Source: Euleptes europaea
Taxonomy: Eukaryota; Chordata; Lepidosauria; Squamata; Sphaerodactylidae
Assembly (NCBI RefSeq): GCF_029931775.1
Contig: NC_079318.1
Span: 74,807,614-74,871,613, forward strand
Direction of reading: 5' to 3'
Length of the DNA: 64,000 nucleotides
Shown: positions 1-12,000 of the stretch, piece by piece
How positions within the stretch are numbered: the first letter of the stretch is position 1
Layout of the letters: every line of letters starts with the position of its first letter
Notes under the pieces: generated by a model
What the model saw: the letters and a program-made list of their open reading frames with translations, nothing else
Told to the model about the DNA's origin: nothing
Database searches by the model: none
Made by a program: the position numbers and the translations under genes

Positions 1-256
1 CTGTTTTGCATAGTTTGTAGAAAGCTGGGATAATGGGAGCCTTCTTGCCCTCCTCAGGCAAGCCATTCCACAAGGTGGGGGCCACAATGGAGAAGGCACG
101 CGTACAGGCTGTTGTTCATTTTGCCCATTTGCAGGTTACTAGCTGCAGAAGGCCCTGTTCAGATGAACGAAGCTGTTGTGGTAGAGCGTCTAGGGAGAGA
201 CGGTGTTGTAAATATGAGGGTCCAAGGCATTAGGGTCCAAGGCCCTGAAGGGATTG
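1..256. repeat. Unclassified interspersed repeat fragment (LINE-like)
   Basis: The text around 50-110 describes a segment of the kind 'cattccacaaggtgggggcc ... gagaaggc'. The same architecture recurs at 42530-42600 and 49790-49860, so this is one copy of a dispersed family. It is cut off by the window edge. The open frame at 33-233 is not convincing as a gene. The family name is not known to me; a LINE 3' region is the likeliest identity. Confidence 0.4.
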
Positions 257-904
257 TTTAGAGTGTAGTGCTATTTGGAAGATCTTCTTTAAAAATTGGT
301 GTGAACTGCCTTGAGACTTTTGGGTGAAAAAACGGTATACAATTATTTAAAATAAACAATTCAAATAAAATGTAAACTGCCCATGAGGTAGGTCTAACAC
401 TAGATATAGGGTCACCAGGAGCAGGTTGAGCTAATAAACTTTCCTTCCTGGTCCCCTGTGAGACAATCTTAAATGCATTTGTTCTGTTCCTACTCAATCT
501 CCCAGCTCAACAAGGGAGATCATCTGGTGAGCTGTGTGTATGTATCCAACCAGCATGATGGCAGTATTTTTCACACGATTACACTGCTTTCTTTCACCTG
601 CTCCCACCACCACCTGTGTGCCACTATCAGCTTTTAAAAGGCAAAAAATATATTTGAGTTGTGACTTACAACTTAGGTTCTCTATGTGCTTCTGGTGTCT
701 GCTAATCATGTAAACAGCTCCTGTGATCAGTTCTCAATGGCCTATGGTTTGGGACACACAGGAGCAAAAAAGCAAGCAATGCAGTCTATCCAGTGTTAAT
801 CATTTAAGGATGTAAACTGCTGCACAGGTGCAAAGACAAGACAAATGGCAAATGATTCCATGTCTTATACAAACTGGTCATGTAGTGACCTGACCATGGC
901 CTCA
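257..904. other. Intergenic, no recognisable feature
   Basis: AT-rich intergenic sequence. Short minus-strand frames (258-497, 494-709) show no family resemblance. No gene, RNA or clear repeat was recognised. Confidence 0.5.
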
Positions 905-1665
905 GCTGTTCCTGTTGGCAGCAGAGGATAGGACTTGCAATAATGGGTTTAAATTGTGGGCAGAAAGGTACCGATTGGATATTAGGGAAACATTTTTTAC
1001 AGTAAGAGTTGTTTGACAGTGGAATCAGCTACCTAGGGAGGAGGTCAGGAATGCTCTAGGCCAGTGATGGCGAACCTTTTAGAGACCGAGTGCCCAAACT
1101 GCAACCAAAACCCACTTATTTATCGCAAAGTGCCAACACGGCAATTTAACCGCAAAGCCCGCACTGTGGCCCGAGCGCTCTGCTCCCCTCCAGCTATGCC
1201 ATGCTGTGAGCTATGCTCCCCTCCAACCTAGCTCTTCTCCAACCCCACCAAGGGAATCACCTTCGCCACAGACTCAACAGGCTGCCATCCGTGCCGCACC
1301 CTCATGCCGCATGTGAGCCGCCCGGCATGTGAGTCGCTCTGCCGCATGTGACAGGGGAGGGAGGAAGCGCTCCCATTGGGCTGCTGGGCAGAGGGGCGGG
1401 TGATGCGAGAAATGCCCTCAGGCATGTGTGGAGAGGGGTAGGGGAGCAGCCTGGCCCCGTGTTCCTCGGGCTTTCTAGTAACGAACTCAGGCGAACTCTG
1501 TGCTGGGGTGACGGCGCATGTGCCCACAGAGAGGGCTCTGAGTGCCCGCTCTGGCACGCGTGCCATAGACTTGCCACCACTGCTCTAGGCTGATCTTGCA
1601 TTAAGCAGGGGGTTGGATTAGATGGCCTAAATGGCCCCTTCCAACTCTATGATTCTAGGGTATAC
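905..1665 (+). repeat. CR1 LINE 3' fragment, split by a hAT insertion
   Basis: 905-1053 and 1591-1665 read as one CR1 3' end: a stretch around 'gcagaaaggtaccg', then the typical CR1 terminus 'ttggattagatggcc ... ccaactctatgattct' at 1613-1658. The body is interrupted by the hAT element at 1062-1582. CR1 is a LINE clade that ends in short ATTCTATG-type repeats rather than poly(A). Only the last few hundred bases are present, which is normal for 5'-truncated copies. Confidence 0.85.
1062..1582. mobile_element. hAT-type non-autonomous DNA transposon
   Basis: Terminal inverted repeats begin CAGTGATGGCGAA on the left and read CAGTGGTGGCAAG on the complement of the right end. Exact 8-bp target duplications CTCTAGGC flank it (1054-1061 and 1583-1590), which is diagnostic of hAT insertion. 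At 521 bp with a GC-rich interior and no transposase, it is non-autonomous. It sits inside a CR1 fragment and is therefore younger than that CR1. Confidence 0.9.
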
Positions 1666-2967
1666 ATGCCTGCACTCCTAAAACTACTCTTCACCTTGGA
1701 GTTCTATTGCCAGGTGATAAAGAAGTAATTTAGCAAATGGCGATTGTTGCTGAGCAAAGCATACATTTTGAGATCAATAGTAAAACTCAAGGCTTTAAAT
1801 CTTACTCTAACCCAGATCGCCAGTCACATCTGGATGATGCTGGGGTAAGGAAAGGGGGGAGATAATCACCAGGCATTCCCACATCTGTGATGGTACCACT
1901 TACAGTTGTGTTTCCTAGGCTTTAGTGACTCAAGGATCACAGAGCAGCTGTACCATCTGTGCATACCTAAGGCTTAGTGAGTATGGGGGAGGGAATGGAA
2001 CAGCTAATACTGGGTCGACATTCTACATATACATGAATTTATACGACATTCCATACCTCCCTTTCTAACCAGACATCCCCCCAATCCTATGGATCACTTA
2101 TGCTTCTGGCCCTGCAAACAGAGCTGAAGTTCACTTAGACTCCTCTCGGTACTGTCCAGAATGGCAGCCATGACTCAGTTAAAACTGATGGTGATCTACT
2201 CCCCACTCGCATGAGCAAGAGGTCAGGGGAGCTGACTGTATTAAAGAATGCTTAAATACCCTAGTGCTGATTTTCTCTTGATCAGGGGAGTCATGTTCCC
2301 TGAAAGCAGAATGCTGGCGTTGAGAAACGTGAGATACATTACTGGCAACAATACACTAGATGGTGTTATTGCACTGCATAGCTAGGGTTTAGAGTTCTAC
2401 TAGTAGGGAAGCACACCACCAATTAAGGGCTTTACCACACAGGGACAGACATGTATGGTTTTGCCTGATGCTGCTGTAGCTGCTGATACAAAGCAGCAGC
2501 AACAGGGCTTCCATATGGCAGGTTTCCCTTCCCCTGGCAGTAGCTACCCCCACACACACCATTGGCAATGAGATATGGAATGTGAAAGATAGGAATTCAG
2601 AAAACCTCCCACACATATTGTTACAACGTCATAAAGATATAACACATTCAATTGCAGATTAAAAAGCAACCCTCCCGATGGGTCATGGAAAATGGCTGCC
2701 ATAGTCTGGAAAATCTAACTTTTCCCACTAACATGGCAGTCATCTAGGCTTTATTGCAATCTTTCCCAGAGCTCTGCAGCAGAGCAGGTTTGAGAAAGAC
2801 TGGATAAAACCAAGCTGGATAAAACCAAGGAATGACCACAGCACTATGGGAAAGCAGGAAAAAACCACTTCCTAACAGCATTGAACATGAAGCACATAAC
2901 CTATGTGAAAAAGGTTCAAGACCGAATTATTGTTCTTCTACAGATGTGAAGAGGAACTCTCTAATCA
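1666..2967. other. Intergenic, no recognisable feature
   Basis: No gene or clear repeat was recognised in these 1.3 kb. Open frames are short and without family likeness. Confidence 0.5.
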
Positions 2968-3045
2968 TATCCTTTATTTATTTACAGTATTTATATGCCT
3001 GTCTTTCTCCCAGATAACTGGGACCCAAACCCTTCCCACTCACCA
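2968..3045 (-). repeat. MIR-like SINE 3' tail
   Basis: A 'tatttatttacag...tatgcctgtctttctccca' segment matches the reverse of the 3' end shared by the MIR/CORE-like SINEs elsewhere in the window (for example 14885-15120). It is a short fragment. Confidence 0.5.
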
Positions 3046-3414
3046 CTCAGTAATGCCATCCAACATCCACACTTCTGAGATTGCAGGCTTCTAAGATCAG
3101 ACAGTTGATCAATTTTAAATATTTGTACATTCCTATCCTGTAAGCTCCAAGCAGTCAGCAAAGCACAAGGTAATAAAAATCACTAACCCGTTCCCCAAAA
3201 TAATGGTAACTAGAAAATAAATGAAATCTAGAAACAACCCCCCCACACACACACAAACAAGAAAATCTGATGTTTCTGGAAAAGGGAAATTTACACACCC
3301 TTTCCAAAGTTTAACAAGTACATTAGGACATCTATATTATTGAATTCCAGAAAGGTAGCCACATTAATCCATATTACAGCAACAACAAAACCCATTTTCC
3401 AATTCTTCCCACCA

Positions 3415-3655
3415 AGTAATTTTTAAAATTTTATTTACTGCCCACCTTTCTGAAACTCAAGGCAGATTACACAGTGTAAATCAGTACAATTAACAAATGG
3501 GTCATCCCATAAACAATGTAATAGGATTAGAAAAATCTGAAGTCAAGAAGAAATCTGAAACAAAGCATAAGTAACAACATAGCACATTAAACAATTCAGA
3601 AATTACATAGTAATACATACAGCAACAGATAGTACATACTACATATAGTGCACAG
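3415..3655. repeat. Dispersed repeat family X, copy 1
   Basis: Begins 'tttatttactgcccacctttctg...aggcagattacacag' and continues with 'aataggatt' and 'cattaaacaatt' blocks. The same order of blocks is found at 5138-5400 and 61400-61660, so three copies of one family are present. It abuts the end of the CR1 at 3656. Probably the terminal part of a LINE; clade not recognised. Confidence 0.55.
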
Positions 3656-4765
3656 TCATAAGAACATAAGAAAGGCCCTGCTGGATCAGACCAAGGCCCA
3701 TCAAGTTCAGCAGTCTGTTCACACAGTGGCCAAACAGGTGCCTCTAGGAAGCCACTAACAAGACGAGTGCAGCAGCACCATCCTGTGTTCCACCGCACCC
3801 AAAATAATAGGCATGCTCCTCTGATACTAGAGAGAATAGGTATGCAGCATGACTAATATCCATTCTAACTAACAGCCATGAATACCCTTCTCCTCCATGA
3901 ATATGTCCACTCCCCTCTTAAAGCCCTCCAAGCTGGCAGCCATCACCACATCCTGGGGCAGGGAGTTCCACAATTTAACTATGCATTGTGTGAAAAAATA
4001 CTTCCTTTTATCTATTTTGAATCTCTCACCCTCCAGCTTTAGCAGATGACCCCGTGTTCTAGTATTATGGGAGAAGGGGAAAAACTTCTCCCTGTCCACT
4101 CTCTCCAAACCATGCATAATTTTATAGACCTCTATCATGTCTCCCCTCAGCTGCCTTCTTTCCAAGCTAAACAGCCCTAAGCGTCTTAACCCGTCCCCAT
4201 AGGACAGTTGCTCTAGTCCCCTAATCATTTTGGTTGCTCTTTTCTGCTCAAGCTCTGTAATATCCTTTTTTAGGTGTGGTGACCAGAACTGTACACAGTA
4301 TTCCAAGTGTGGTCTCACCATAGATTTGTACAAGGGCAGTATGATATCAGCAGTTTTATTCTCTATTCCTCGTCTAATTATAGCCAGCATGGAATTTGCC
4401 TTTTTTACAGCAGCCGCACGCTGGGTTGACATCTTCATTGAGCTATCCACTACCACCCCAAGATCCCTTTCTTGGTCTGTCGCTGCCAGCACAGATCCCA
4501 TCAGTGTATGTGTGAAGTTGGGATTTTTTGCCCCAATATGCATCACTTTACACTTACTCACATTGAATCTCATTTGCCATTTTAATGCCCATTCTTCCAG
4601 TATGCAGAGGTCCTTCTGGAGCTCTTCACAGTCCGATTTTGTTTTAACCACCCTAAATAAAATAAAAACTACCCTAAATAAAACCACCCTTCCCCTTCTC
4701 AACACTCCAGACAAAGGACCTTTATTAACACAGGTATGTTTATCTTTTGTTTTGTAAACTTTCTT
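3656..4765 (-). mobile_element. CR1 LINE, 3' portion of ORF2 plus 3' UTR
   Basis: A minus-strand open frame of 317 codons (4822 down to 3869) encodes the C-terminal part of a CR1 reverse transcriptase ORF2. Recognisable blocks are LGVVVDSSMKMS, RPHLEYCVQFWSP, LGLFSLERRQLRGD and VKLWNSLPQDVV, all standard for CR1 thumb and C-terminal regions. The catalytic YADD region is upstream and absent, so the copy is 5'-truncated. The 3' UTR runs down to about 3656 and ends in a 'ttcttatgttcttatg' motif. A long unbroken frame suggests a fairly young insertion. The first codons of the frame (4822 to about 4700) do not look like CR1. Confidence 0.9.
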
Positions 4766-5137
4766 AAGCTCATTCTCCAGACAAGCAGCAAATAAATTAA
4801 CTAATAAATAATATATGCCCACAACACAAAAATCTCAGGCATACATTCAATAAGACTTTCATGCCTGATGGCTATCAGCCAACTCCATAATATCAAGTTT
4901 AATTTCTGTTTACTGTGTGCCACTTTAACGATCTAGGAAATTTTAGGATTTTATCGTCAGGGCAGGGTCAGTGCTATAAAAAAGTCTCTTCTAATGGCCG
5001 TGAGAAACAATTGTTGGTGGAGAGGAAGGGCTGCCTAAAATCCTGAATGTTCACCCTTTGCTCCCTGAAGTTCTGAATCCCCCTTCCAGATTTGTAGATT
5101 ACTCTTGGGCTAAATATGGCCCTAGTAAGAGTCACCG
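4766..5137. other. Intergenic, no recognisable feature
   Basis: No gene or clear repeat recognised. Confidence 0.45.
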
Positions 5138-5400
5138 TTAAGACTTATTTATTTACATTGTTTATAGTCTGCCTTTCTCACTGGGACTTCGAGGCAGATT
5201 GCCCAGATTGAGTCAATACAATCAACGAGATGGGACATTCAATAAACAATGAAATAGGATTTGGGTTGTAGATCCCCAAAAAAAAAAAAAAAAACAGGAA
5301 CTGAAGCAAAGCATCAGTTTTAACATGCCCCATTAAACAATGCAAAACAAGACAACAGGAGCCAACCTGCAGCAAACTATCCACAGTAGTACAGACCAAT
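5138..5400. repeat. Dispersed repeat family X, copy 2
   Basis: Same block order as 3415-3655 ('tgcctttctcactgggac...gaggcagattgcc', 'aataggattt', 'cattaaacaat'). An A-run of about 17 bases lies at 5278-5294. The copy may continue to about 5600. Confidence 0.55.
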
Positions 5401-5759
5401 CTCCAAGTTTTTATATTTACACATGGCTTGAACCGCATCACTATTTTAAAAACCCCCACCGGCATTTACCACTTCAGCCTGCAAAACGGCTATATGAAAC
5501 TTCAGTCTGCTTTTCAAGCCATGCAGATTGTTAAAGAGAGGGCAGACCCTCATGCACCTGGCAGCATTTCTGCTTGTTCGATCGCAATTCCCTCTCTCCA
5601 ACACACTACAAACTTTGGTGAACAGCCAAGGCTAGTCTTTAGGGTTTATGCCTGCCACGCCCCTTCCCTGTTTCTCTCCAGCCTCAACAGCTAAAAGAGC
5701 ATCTCAGCTGTCCCGCCCGCCCCGTTACATCTGAGACAGCTTTGACCACTCTGGCTCAG

Positions 5760-5769
5760 TCTCGCGAGA
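5760..5769. promoter_or_regulatory. Palindromic TCTCGCGAGA promoter element
   Basis: The 10-bp palindrome TCTCGCGAGA is a known core element of TATA-less CpG-island promoters and can drive transcription in both directions. A near copy, TCTCGCGACA, lies at 5811-5820. Its position 240 bp before the DNAJC27 start codon fits a role at this promoter. Bidirectional use (an antisense RNA to the left) is possible but unproven. Confidence 0.8.
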
Positions 5770-5889
5770 TCCCCTAGCTCTCGCGTGCGCGCAGAGCGCT
5801 CTTTCCCAGTTCTCGCGACATCTCCCAGACTGGCGGAGCGCTGTCCAGCTCTGGCAGTAGCGGCGGTAGCAGCGTCAAGTGCCGGGACC

Positions 5890-5961
5890 ATGGGAGGCAA
5901 GGGAGCGGCAAAGAAGACCCGGGTGGGCGGTCCGTGCGGCGGCCCGGCTGGGGCTCCCTGA
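5890..5961 (+). CDS. Upstream ORF in the DNAJC27 leader (23 codons)
   Basis: An ATG in near-ideal initiation context (gggaccATGg) opens a 23-residue frame that ends at TGA 5959-5961, 46 bp before the DNAJC27 start codon and in another frame. If transcription begins upstream of 5890, scanning ribosomes would meet this ATG first and would have to reinitiate or leak through. Whether the peptide matters, or whether the main start site lies downstream of it, cannot be judged here. Confidence 0.5.
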   Translation: MGGKGAAKKTRVGGPCGGPAGAP

Positions 5962-6007
5962 ATCGGATCCAGCGTTGGCTAAAGAGGCGGGTCGCCTCCG
6001 CGCGGAT

Positions 6008-6085
6008 ATGGAGGCGAAGCGAAAGGAATCGCGCAAAACGTTGAGGATCAAAGTCATCTCCATGGGCAACGCGGAGGTTGGCAAG
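6008..6085 (+). CDS. DNAJC27: DNAJC27 coding exon 1
   Basis: Encodes residues 1-26, ending within the P-loop after GNAEVGK. The donor AAG|gtaaag follows at 6086 (phase 0). The frame stays open upstream but has no in-frame ATG in the leader, so the 6008 ATG is the natural start. Confidence 0.95.
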
Positions 6086-9000
6086 GTAAAGGGAGGGCAG
6101 GTGTGAAGGCGCCTTATTGGTCCTCGGGATGCTGAGTGACTTGGTGAGGAACCAATCCGGTGTGCCTATGTGATACGCGGTATTATGACAGTTGAAGTCG
6201 GTTGGTGGAGGATGAGACACAAGCCTGACGGGAGCTGAGCTCCCAGCCCGGACATTTGTTATTTACTTTTTATCTTTAATTTAAAACATTTATATCCTGG
6301 GTTTCTCCTGAAAAGTACCCTAAATGGATTATGCAGTCAAATCTGAACAATAAACAACCAAAATGCAGAGGGGGAAATGAAACAGAAGTGGCAGGCGGAT
6401 TGGCAGACAGTGTGGAGTGGTGGTTCAAAGCAGCGGACTTTAACCTGGAGAACTGAGTTCGACTCCCCACTCCTCCATATGAAGCCTGCTGGGTGACCTT
6501 GGGGCTAGTCACAGTCCTCTCAGAACTCTCACAGCCCCACCTGCCTCACAAGTTGTCTGCTGTGGAGAGAGGAAGGGATTGTGATTGCAAGCCGCTTTGA
6601 GACTCCTTAAAAGTAGAGAAAAGCGGGGTAGAAAAACCAACTCTTCTTCTTCTCTTCCTTCCACTTTTTTTCCCATTGTATATTTTGCCATGTTTTGAAA
6701 GCCTCAGAGTGAAAAACAACGAAAAAAACAAATGAACACATTTCAAGTAAAGCAAGTAAAAATAACAACTGTACTAATCATAATTATAAAGCCATACCAG
6801 AAGCAGGTTCCCATAAAAATAACATGGAACTGGAATGAAATTCCATGACTTAGTGATAGAGCAGCTGCTTGGCATGCAGAAGGACCCAGTTTCAATCCCC
6901 AGCATCTCCAGTTAAAGGATCTGACAGTAGGTGATGTGAAACAGGTCTGCCTTGAGACCCTGGAGAGCCGTTGTCAGTCTAAATAAACAGTATTGACTTT
7001 GATGGCCCAAGTCTCTGAGTCAATATAGGGCAGTTTCATGTGTGTTCTTACACACATTAAAGCTTCTAAAACATGGGTTCTGTTGATTCTATAAAACCTC
7101 CAAATGCGTCTCCCAGCATGGTGTAGTGGTTAAGAGCGGTAGACTCTAATCTGAAGAATTGGATTTGATTCCCCACTCCGCCACATGAGCTGCAGACTCT
7201 AATCTGGTGAACCAGGTTGGTTTCCCCACTCCTACACATGAAGCCTGCTGGATGCCCTTGGGCTAGTCACGGTTCTCTCCGAACTGTCTCAGCCCCACCT
7301 ACCTCACAAGGGATCTGTTGTGGGGAGAGGAAGGGAAGGAGATTGTAAACTGGTTTGATTCTCCTTAAAAGGTATAGAAAGTCAGCATACGAAAACCAAT
7401 TCTTCTTCTTCAAGTTCCATAGCAAAGGCACCACTGCTGAGAAGGCCTTGCTTCTTAACATTTTATGCCTGATGGTTCAGATCAATGGCCCTTCTAGTCC
7501 AACATCTTATTTCACACAGTAGCCCGACAGCCCCGCCTCCCCCCACCTCCGGTATTCACTTGGTGATTGCCGCTATATCATGTGGCAGTGAATTCCACAA
7601 GTTAACTGTGCTTTGAGTGAAGAAATGCACCTTTCTATGATGGCCAAGAGTGAAAATGATAGAGGTTTATAAAATTATGCATGGGGTGGAGAAAGTGGGT
7701 AGAGAGAGCTTTCCCATTGTCTCTCATAATGCTAAAATTTGGGAGGCACCCAATGAAACTGATTAATTAAATTGTGGAATTCACTGCCAGTGCATAATTT
7801 TATAAATCTTTATCATGGGTCCCTTTAGTTGTTTTTAAACTAAAATGCTCCAAAACTCCTTATCCTTTCCATGTTGGAAGGTGCTTCTACCCTTTGATTA
7901 TTTTGATTGCCTATTGTCCAGCCAACCTAACATCAGACAATGACAGGCACTCAGGGGGCACTGTTGGATGATCTGAACTCCTGGGGCTGAAATGTCTTGT
8001 GTAGAATATGGGAAAGGTCCAATGAACTACAGAAGAAATTTAGAAGGTATTACAGAAAAGATTTGACCCTGGTTATCATTTGCCTCATTTCTGATGGAGA
8101 TGTCAGGGATTGAATGTGGGGCCTTCTGCAATCAAAGCAAGGCATGCCCCCTTCCCCTAATCTCTCACATAAACCTGCAAACAAGATGCAGTCAAAAAAG
8201 AGAGAGCAGAAATAAGATATTGTTTGTTTCCCCTTGTTTCCAGAGCAGTGTCTAAAGCAATGAGAGGAAACTGTCATCTAAATTTTTGGCAGCGTGTAGT
8301 GTTTCAAAATGGGAGGATTCAATGTTTTGGGTTGTACGTACATTTTGTTTTCAGTTGTTTAAATGTAAAAGACTGATTGGTCATATGTTCAAGCAGGATA
8401 TTTTTTTTTAAAGATCAGAAATAATCTTTGCAGACTTCAGAAGGCATTGGTTGGGGATGAATAGACAATTTGGCCAATTGGATAAAATTATCTGTTGTTG
8501 TTTTTAGAGCTGTATTATAAAGCGATACTGTGAGAAGAGATTTGTGCCCAAGTACCTTGCAACAATTGGCATTGATTATGGCGTCACCAAGTGAGTACCC
8601 TTTTCTTGTGACAGACAACAAACTCGCACCGCAGCTGTAATAACAGAAAATCCAATGTGAGAACCAAGGGGAAATGCACACATGTACAAATGTGTGAAAC
8701 AGAGAGATTAAAAACCATGCTCTGATTGAGATGCATGACTGTGATGGTCAGTGATTCTGCAACCATGATGGCAGAAATCGCTGCTCAGGAACTGCTGCTA
8801 TATCTGTGAGAATCTTGTGATGCATATTATGTTCTCCATGCAAATGTATCCTTGGGGGATGGTTGGAGCACGTCACATAGAGAAGATTTTGAATGTCAAT
8901 CCAGCTGTTACTGTGATGGTAGTGAAAGCCTCGGTGAAAAGAAATGGAAAGTATGTTTTCTAGTTGATTTTGTATTTCATTCCCCAGCTCCTTTTTAGAG

Positions 9001-12000
9001 TTATCAGCGCGCTTCTCAGATGATCTTGTCCAATTTTAAAATATAGCAGAATTCATCAGTGCTGGTGTCTCCTTTCCTAGTCGGCAGTACTTAATTGTTG
9101 ACTGCGTCTTTAAAAAAAAGAGTGAGAAGGAGCTTTGAGCTCTTGTTTTTGGATCTGATGGTTTCCTCCCTTTTTCTTTCAGAGTGCAGGTCCGGGACAG
9201 AGAAATTAAAGTGAACATCTTTGATATGGCTGGGCACCCCTTCTTCTATGAGGTAAGGGAGAAAATAATGGGTGTTGATGTAGCCAAGGCTCAGAACTGG
9301 AGATTTCTGGCTCTGGGAATCTAGATGGCTTCATGGTTTGTAGGCCAAGAATGGGACTGGAAATCAAGTTTTAGCCTCTCCTGTTAAAGGATCCCAGGTA
9401 GCAGCTTTCTCTGCTTGAGATCCTGGAGAGCTGTTGTGAGTCTAAGTAGACACTACATGGGACTTCCATGTGCCCAACACTGTTCTTGACTCAATACAGA
9501 TGCTAACATAGTTGCCATTCCAGTGCCTGTGTTGGATATACATTAAAATAAACAATGTTTGTTAATTGCTGAGACCCACGTCATTATCATATCATGATAA
9601 AGGGGCCAACCCTTTCTTGCTTACAGATAGCCTGCTAATCTAAAACAACTTCTCACCCGCAATGATAAACTACTTAACAGTAACATGGAGACCAGTACCA
9701 AGGCCTGTAACAAGGTGCCAACTTTGCTCTCATATAGATCCTAGCAACACCATCGCTGGGCCCAGCAACGTCAGCCATACTATCTCAGGTTCATACTCCT
9801 GTTCATCTTCTAACGTGATTTATGCCATCACATGCCAGCAATGCCCTTCCACCCTCTACATTGGACAAATAGGCCAGTCCCTGCAACAAAGATTAAATGG
9901 ACATAAGTCTGACATCAGAAACCACAACATTCAGAAACCAGTGGGGGGACATTTTAACCTTTCAGGACATTCCGTTGCTGATTTAAGAGTAGCAGTTCTC
10001 TTACAAAGGGGTTTCAAAGGGGGATTAGAAAGAGAGACTGCTGAATTACAACTAATAATGAAGCTCAAGACTATGCATTCTCCTGGACTGAATAGAGATC
10101 TGGGATTCCTGTCTCATTACCAATGCTAATTTCTCCACGCCTACTACCCCTCTGCATATCACACCTAATCCAATATTGCCTGCTAATGTCATTTACCTGC
10201 TTTTGACATTTTCATTGCCATTGTGTGTCTAATTCACTTGTCTCAATTTAAGGATAGGTAGAATGACATTCTAGCTGAATCTAAAGAAGTGAGCTATGGC
10301 TCACTAAAGCTCATACCTTGCCAGAAATTTTGTTAGTCTTTAAGGTGCTACTGGATTCTTGCTCTTTTCTACTGCTAGTGACAGACTAACATGGCTACCC
10401 ATTGTCATCTATCATATCATGAGTTGCAGAACTGTGGCTAATTTTTATATTGGCTTGCAATCATAGCAGTTGTAGGTTGGATATTATGTGGAAACATGTA
10501 GCAAATGTCCAGCTATAGTTCATAGACAGGTTATGCTTATCCTGTGGTACCCTATTTTTATATGATTATCTTTTAAAAATTGGAGAGAGTGGGACTGATG
10601 CAACCAATCGGAGCAAAAAATAATGAATTTGGTCTTAAATTTCCTTCCTTTTTTATAGTTCATGTTTGTCATCCATTCTGTCATGCTAAAATATTCTATA
10701 TTGTCTGTGTAAAACCATAATTATGTATAAAGTGATCATATCCCCTTATTTCTAGACAGAGGAGACACATCTGCTTATCTCCTTCTTCTGCCCATTCTCC
10801 AGCAAATTGCACCATTTCAAGAACAAACATTATGGTGTGAGATTACCATGTTCATCCAGTGCTGCTTTCGATTCAGAATAGATGCTAACACAGCTGTCAG
10901 TCCTATGTCTGTGTTGGATTGGTGCATGTTATAGGAGACTTTCTTGTAAACTCCAAACTCATGCACCAGTGGTTTATGGTACTTGTGGTCAGTTCTTTTC
11001 TTTAGAGCATCCTGATGGTCCAGAGTAACCAGCTTCTTTGTTTCTATCCTCTGCATAGGTGCGCAATGAGTTTTATAAAGACACCCAGGGGGTGATCTTA
11101 GTATACGATGTTGGGCAGAAGGAGTCATTTGATGCTCTCGACTCATGGCTTGCTGAGATGAAACAGGAACTCGGACCACATGGAAACATGGAAAACATCG
11201 TGTTTGTGGTGTGTGCCAACAAGGTAACTCAAGAGGAGCATAAAATGTAGAAAATCTCTGCTTAAAACATTGTTCTTTAGCAGAGACCTTCAAATCATAG
11301 AGCACTGTTTAGTAGGGAGACTCTACTAATGTGAATTATGGACTTTAAAAAATGATCAGACAAATTAATGGAGCCTTAAAGTGTGCCTAGAGTTCATACA
11401 TATGGAGGCAAGTGATGATGGATTAGAGCCACCATTGCGTCTTGTTTGGGAATATCTATCTGGCTATTGTTGGCCTTAATATTGGTTGATTGATCCAATC
11501 TTGTGGATGGGTTTTAGGAAACTGGAGGGTGGAAACTTTTTTTAAAAAAACCCTTTCTTCATTTTTTCAATTTAGTCATTTTTGTTGACTCAGTTGCATG
11601 TTAGAGTTTTGCTACTAGGACACTCTTGTCGAGCTTTCTAGCTGCAAATGGTTTAGCAACAATTAACGGCAAGTATCTGTGATTGTAAAATACGTGAGGA
11701 TGGCCATGGTGGCTTTTCTGTGTGTTACCTGAAAGTCTATGGAACCATCTCCCATAAGGAATCTGCCAGATCTTGGATTTCTGTTTTGACTCCTGAATAT
11801 GCCACTTAGAGATGCACTTACTTCCTGCCATTGCTGTGTGTTATTTCATTGTTTTTATTATTTTTTTTGATATGATTATTGTTATTTTGTTGCTGTTCCT
11901 CATCTTGGGAATATTTTATTGAAAGGCAGATAAATAGTTTTCTAAATATACAAAATAATGCAATTCATTAGAAGGGAAGAACCAATTGTTATATTATTTA

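Larger units (their letters stand above)
5700..6110 (+). promoter_or_regulatory. DNAJC27: CpG-island promoter of DNAJC27
   Basis: A short CpG-rich island surrounds the first coding exon, in contrast with the AT-rich flanks. It holds two copies of a TCTCGCGA-type element (5760-5769 and 5811-5820) and GC-rich sequence up to the first donor site. No TATA box is evident. This is typical of a housekeeping gene with dispersed start sites; the exact start cannot be read from sequence but is probably about 5780-5880. Confidence 0.8.

Noticed and set aside
4230-4757. 175-codon plus-strand frame
   Set aside because: It is the antisense shadow of the CR1 reverse-transcriptase frame on the minus strand.
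5879-6007. N-terminal extension of DNAJC27 from an upstream non-AUG codon
   Set aside because: The frame is open from GTG 5879, but the extension is Arg/Ala/Gly-rich by base composition and known DNAJC27 proteins begin at the MEA-like start (6008).
9662-10129. 155-codon frame as a host GIY-YIG nuclease gene
   Set aside because: The sequence and following tail are those of Penelope-like elements, and it lies within an intron on the sense strand without its own promoter.
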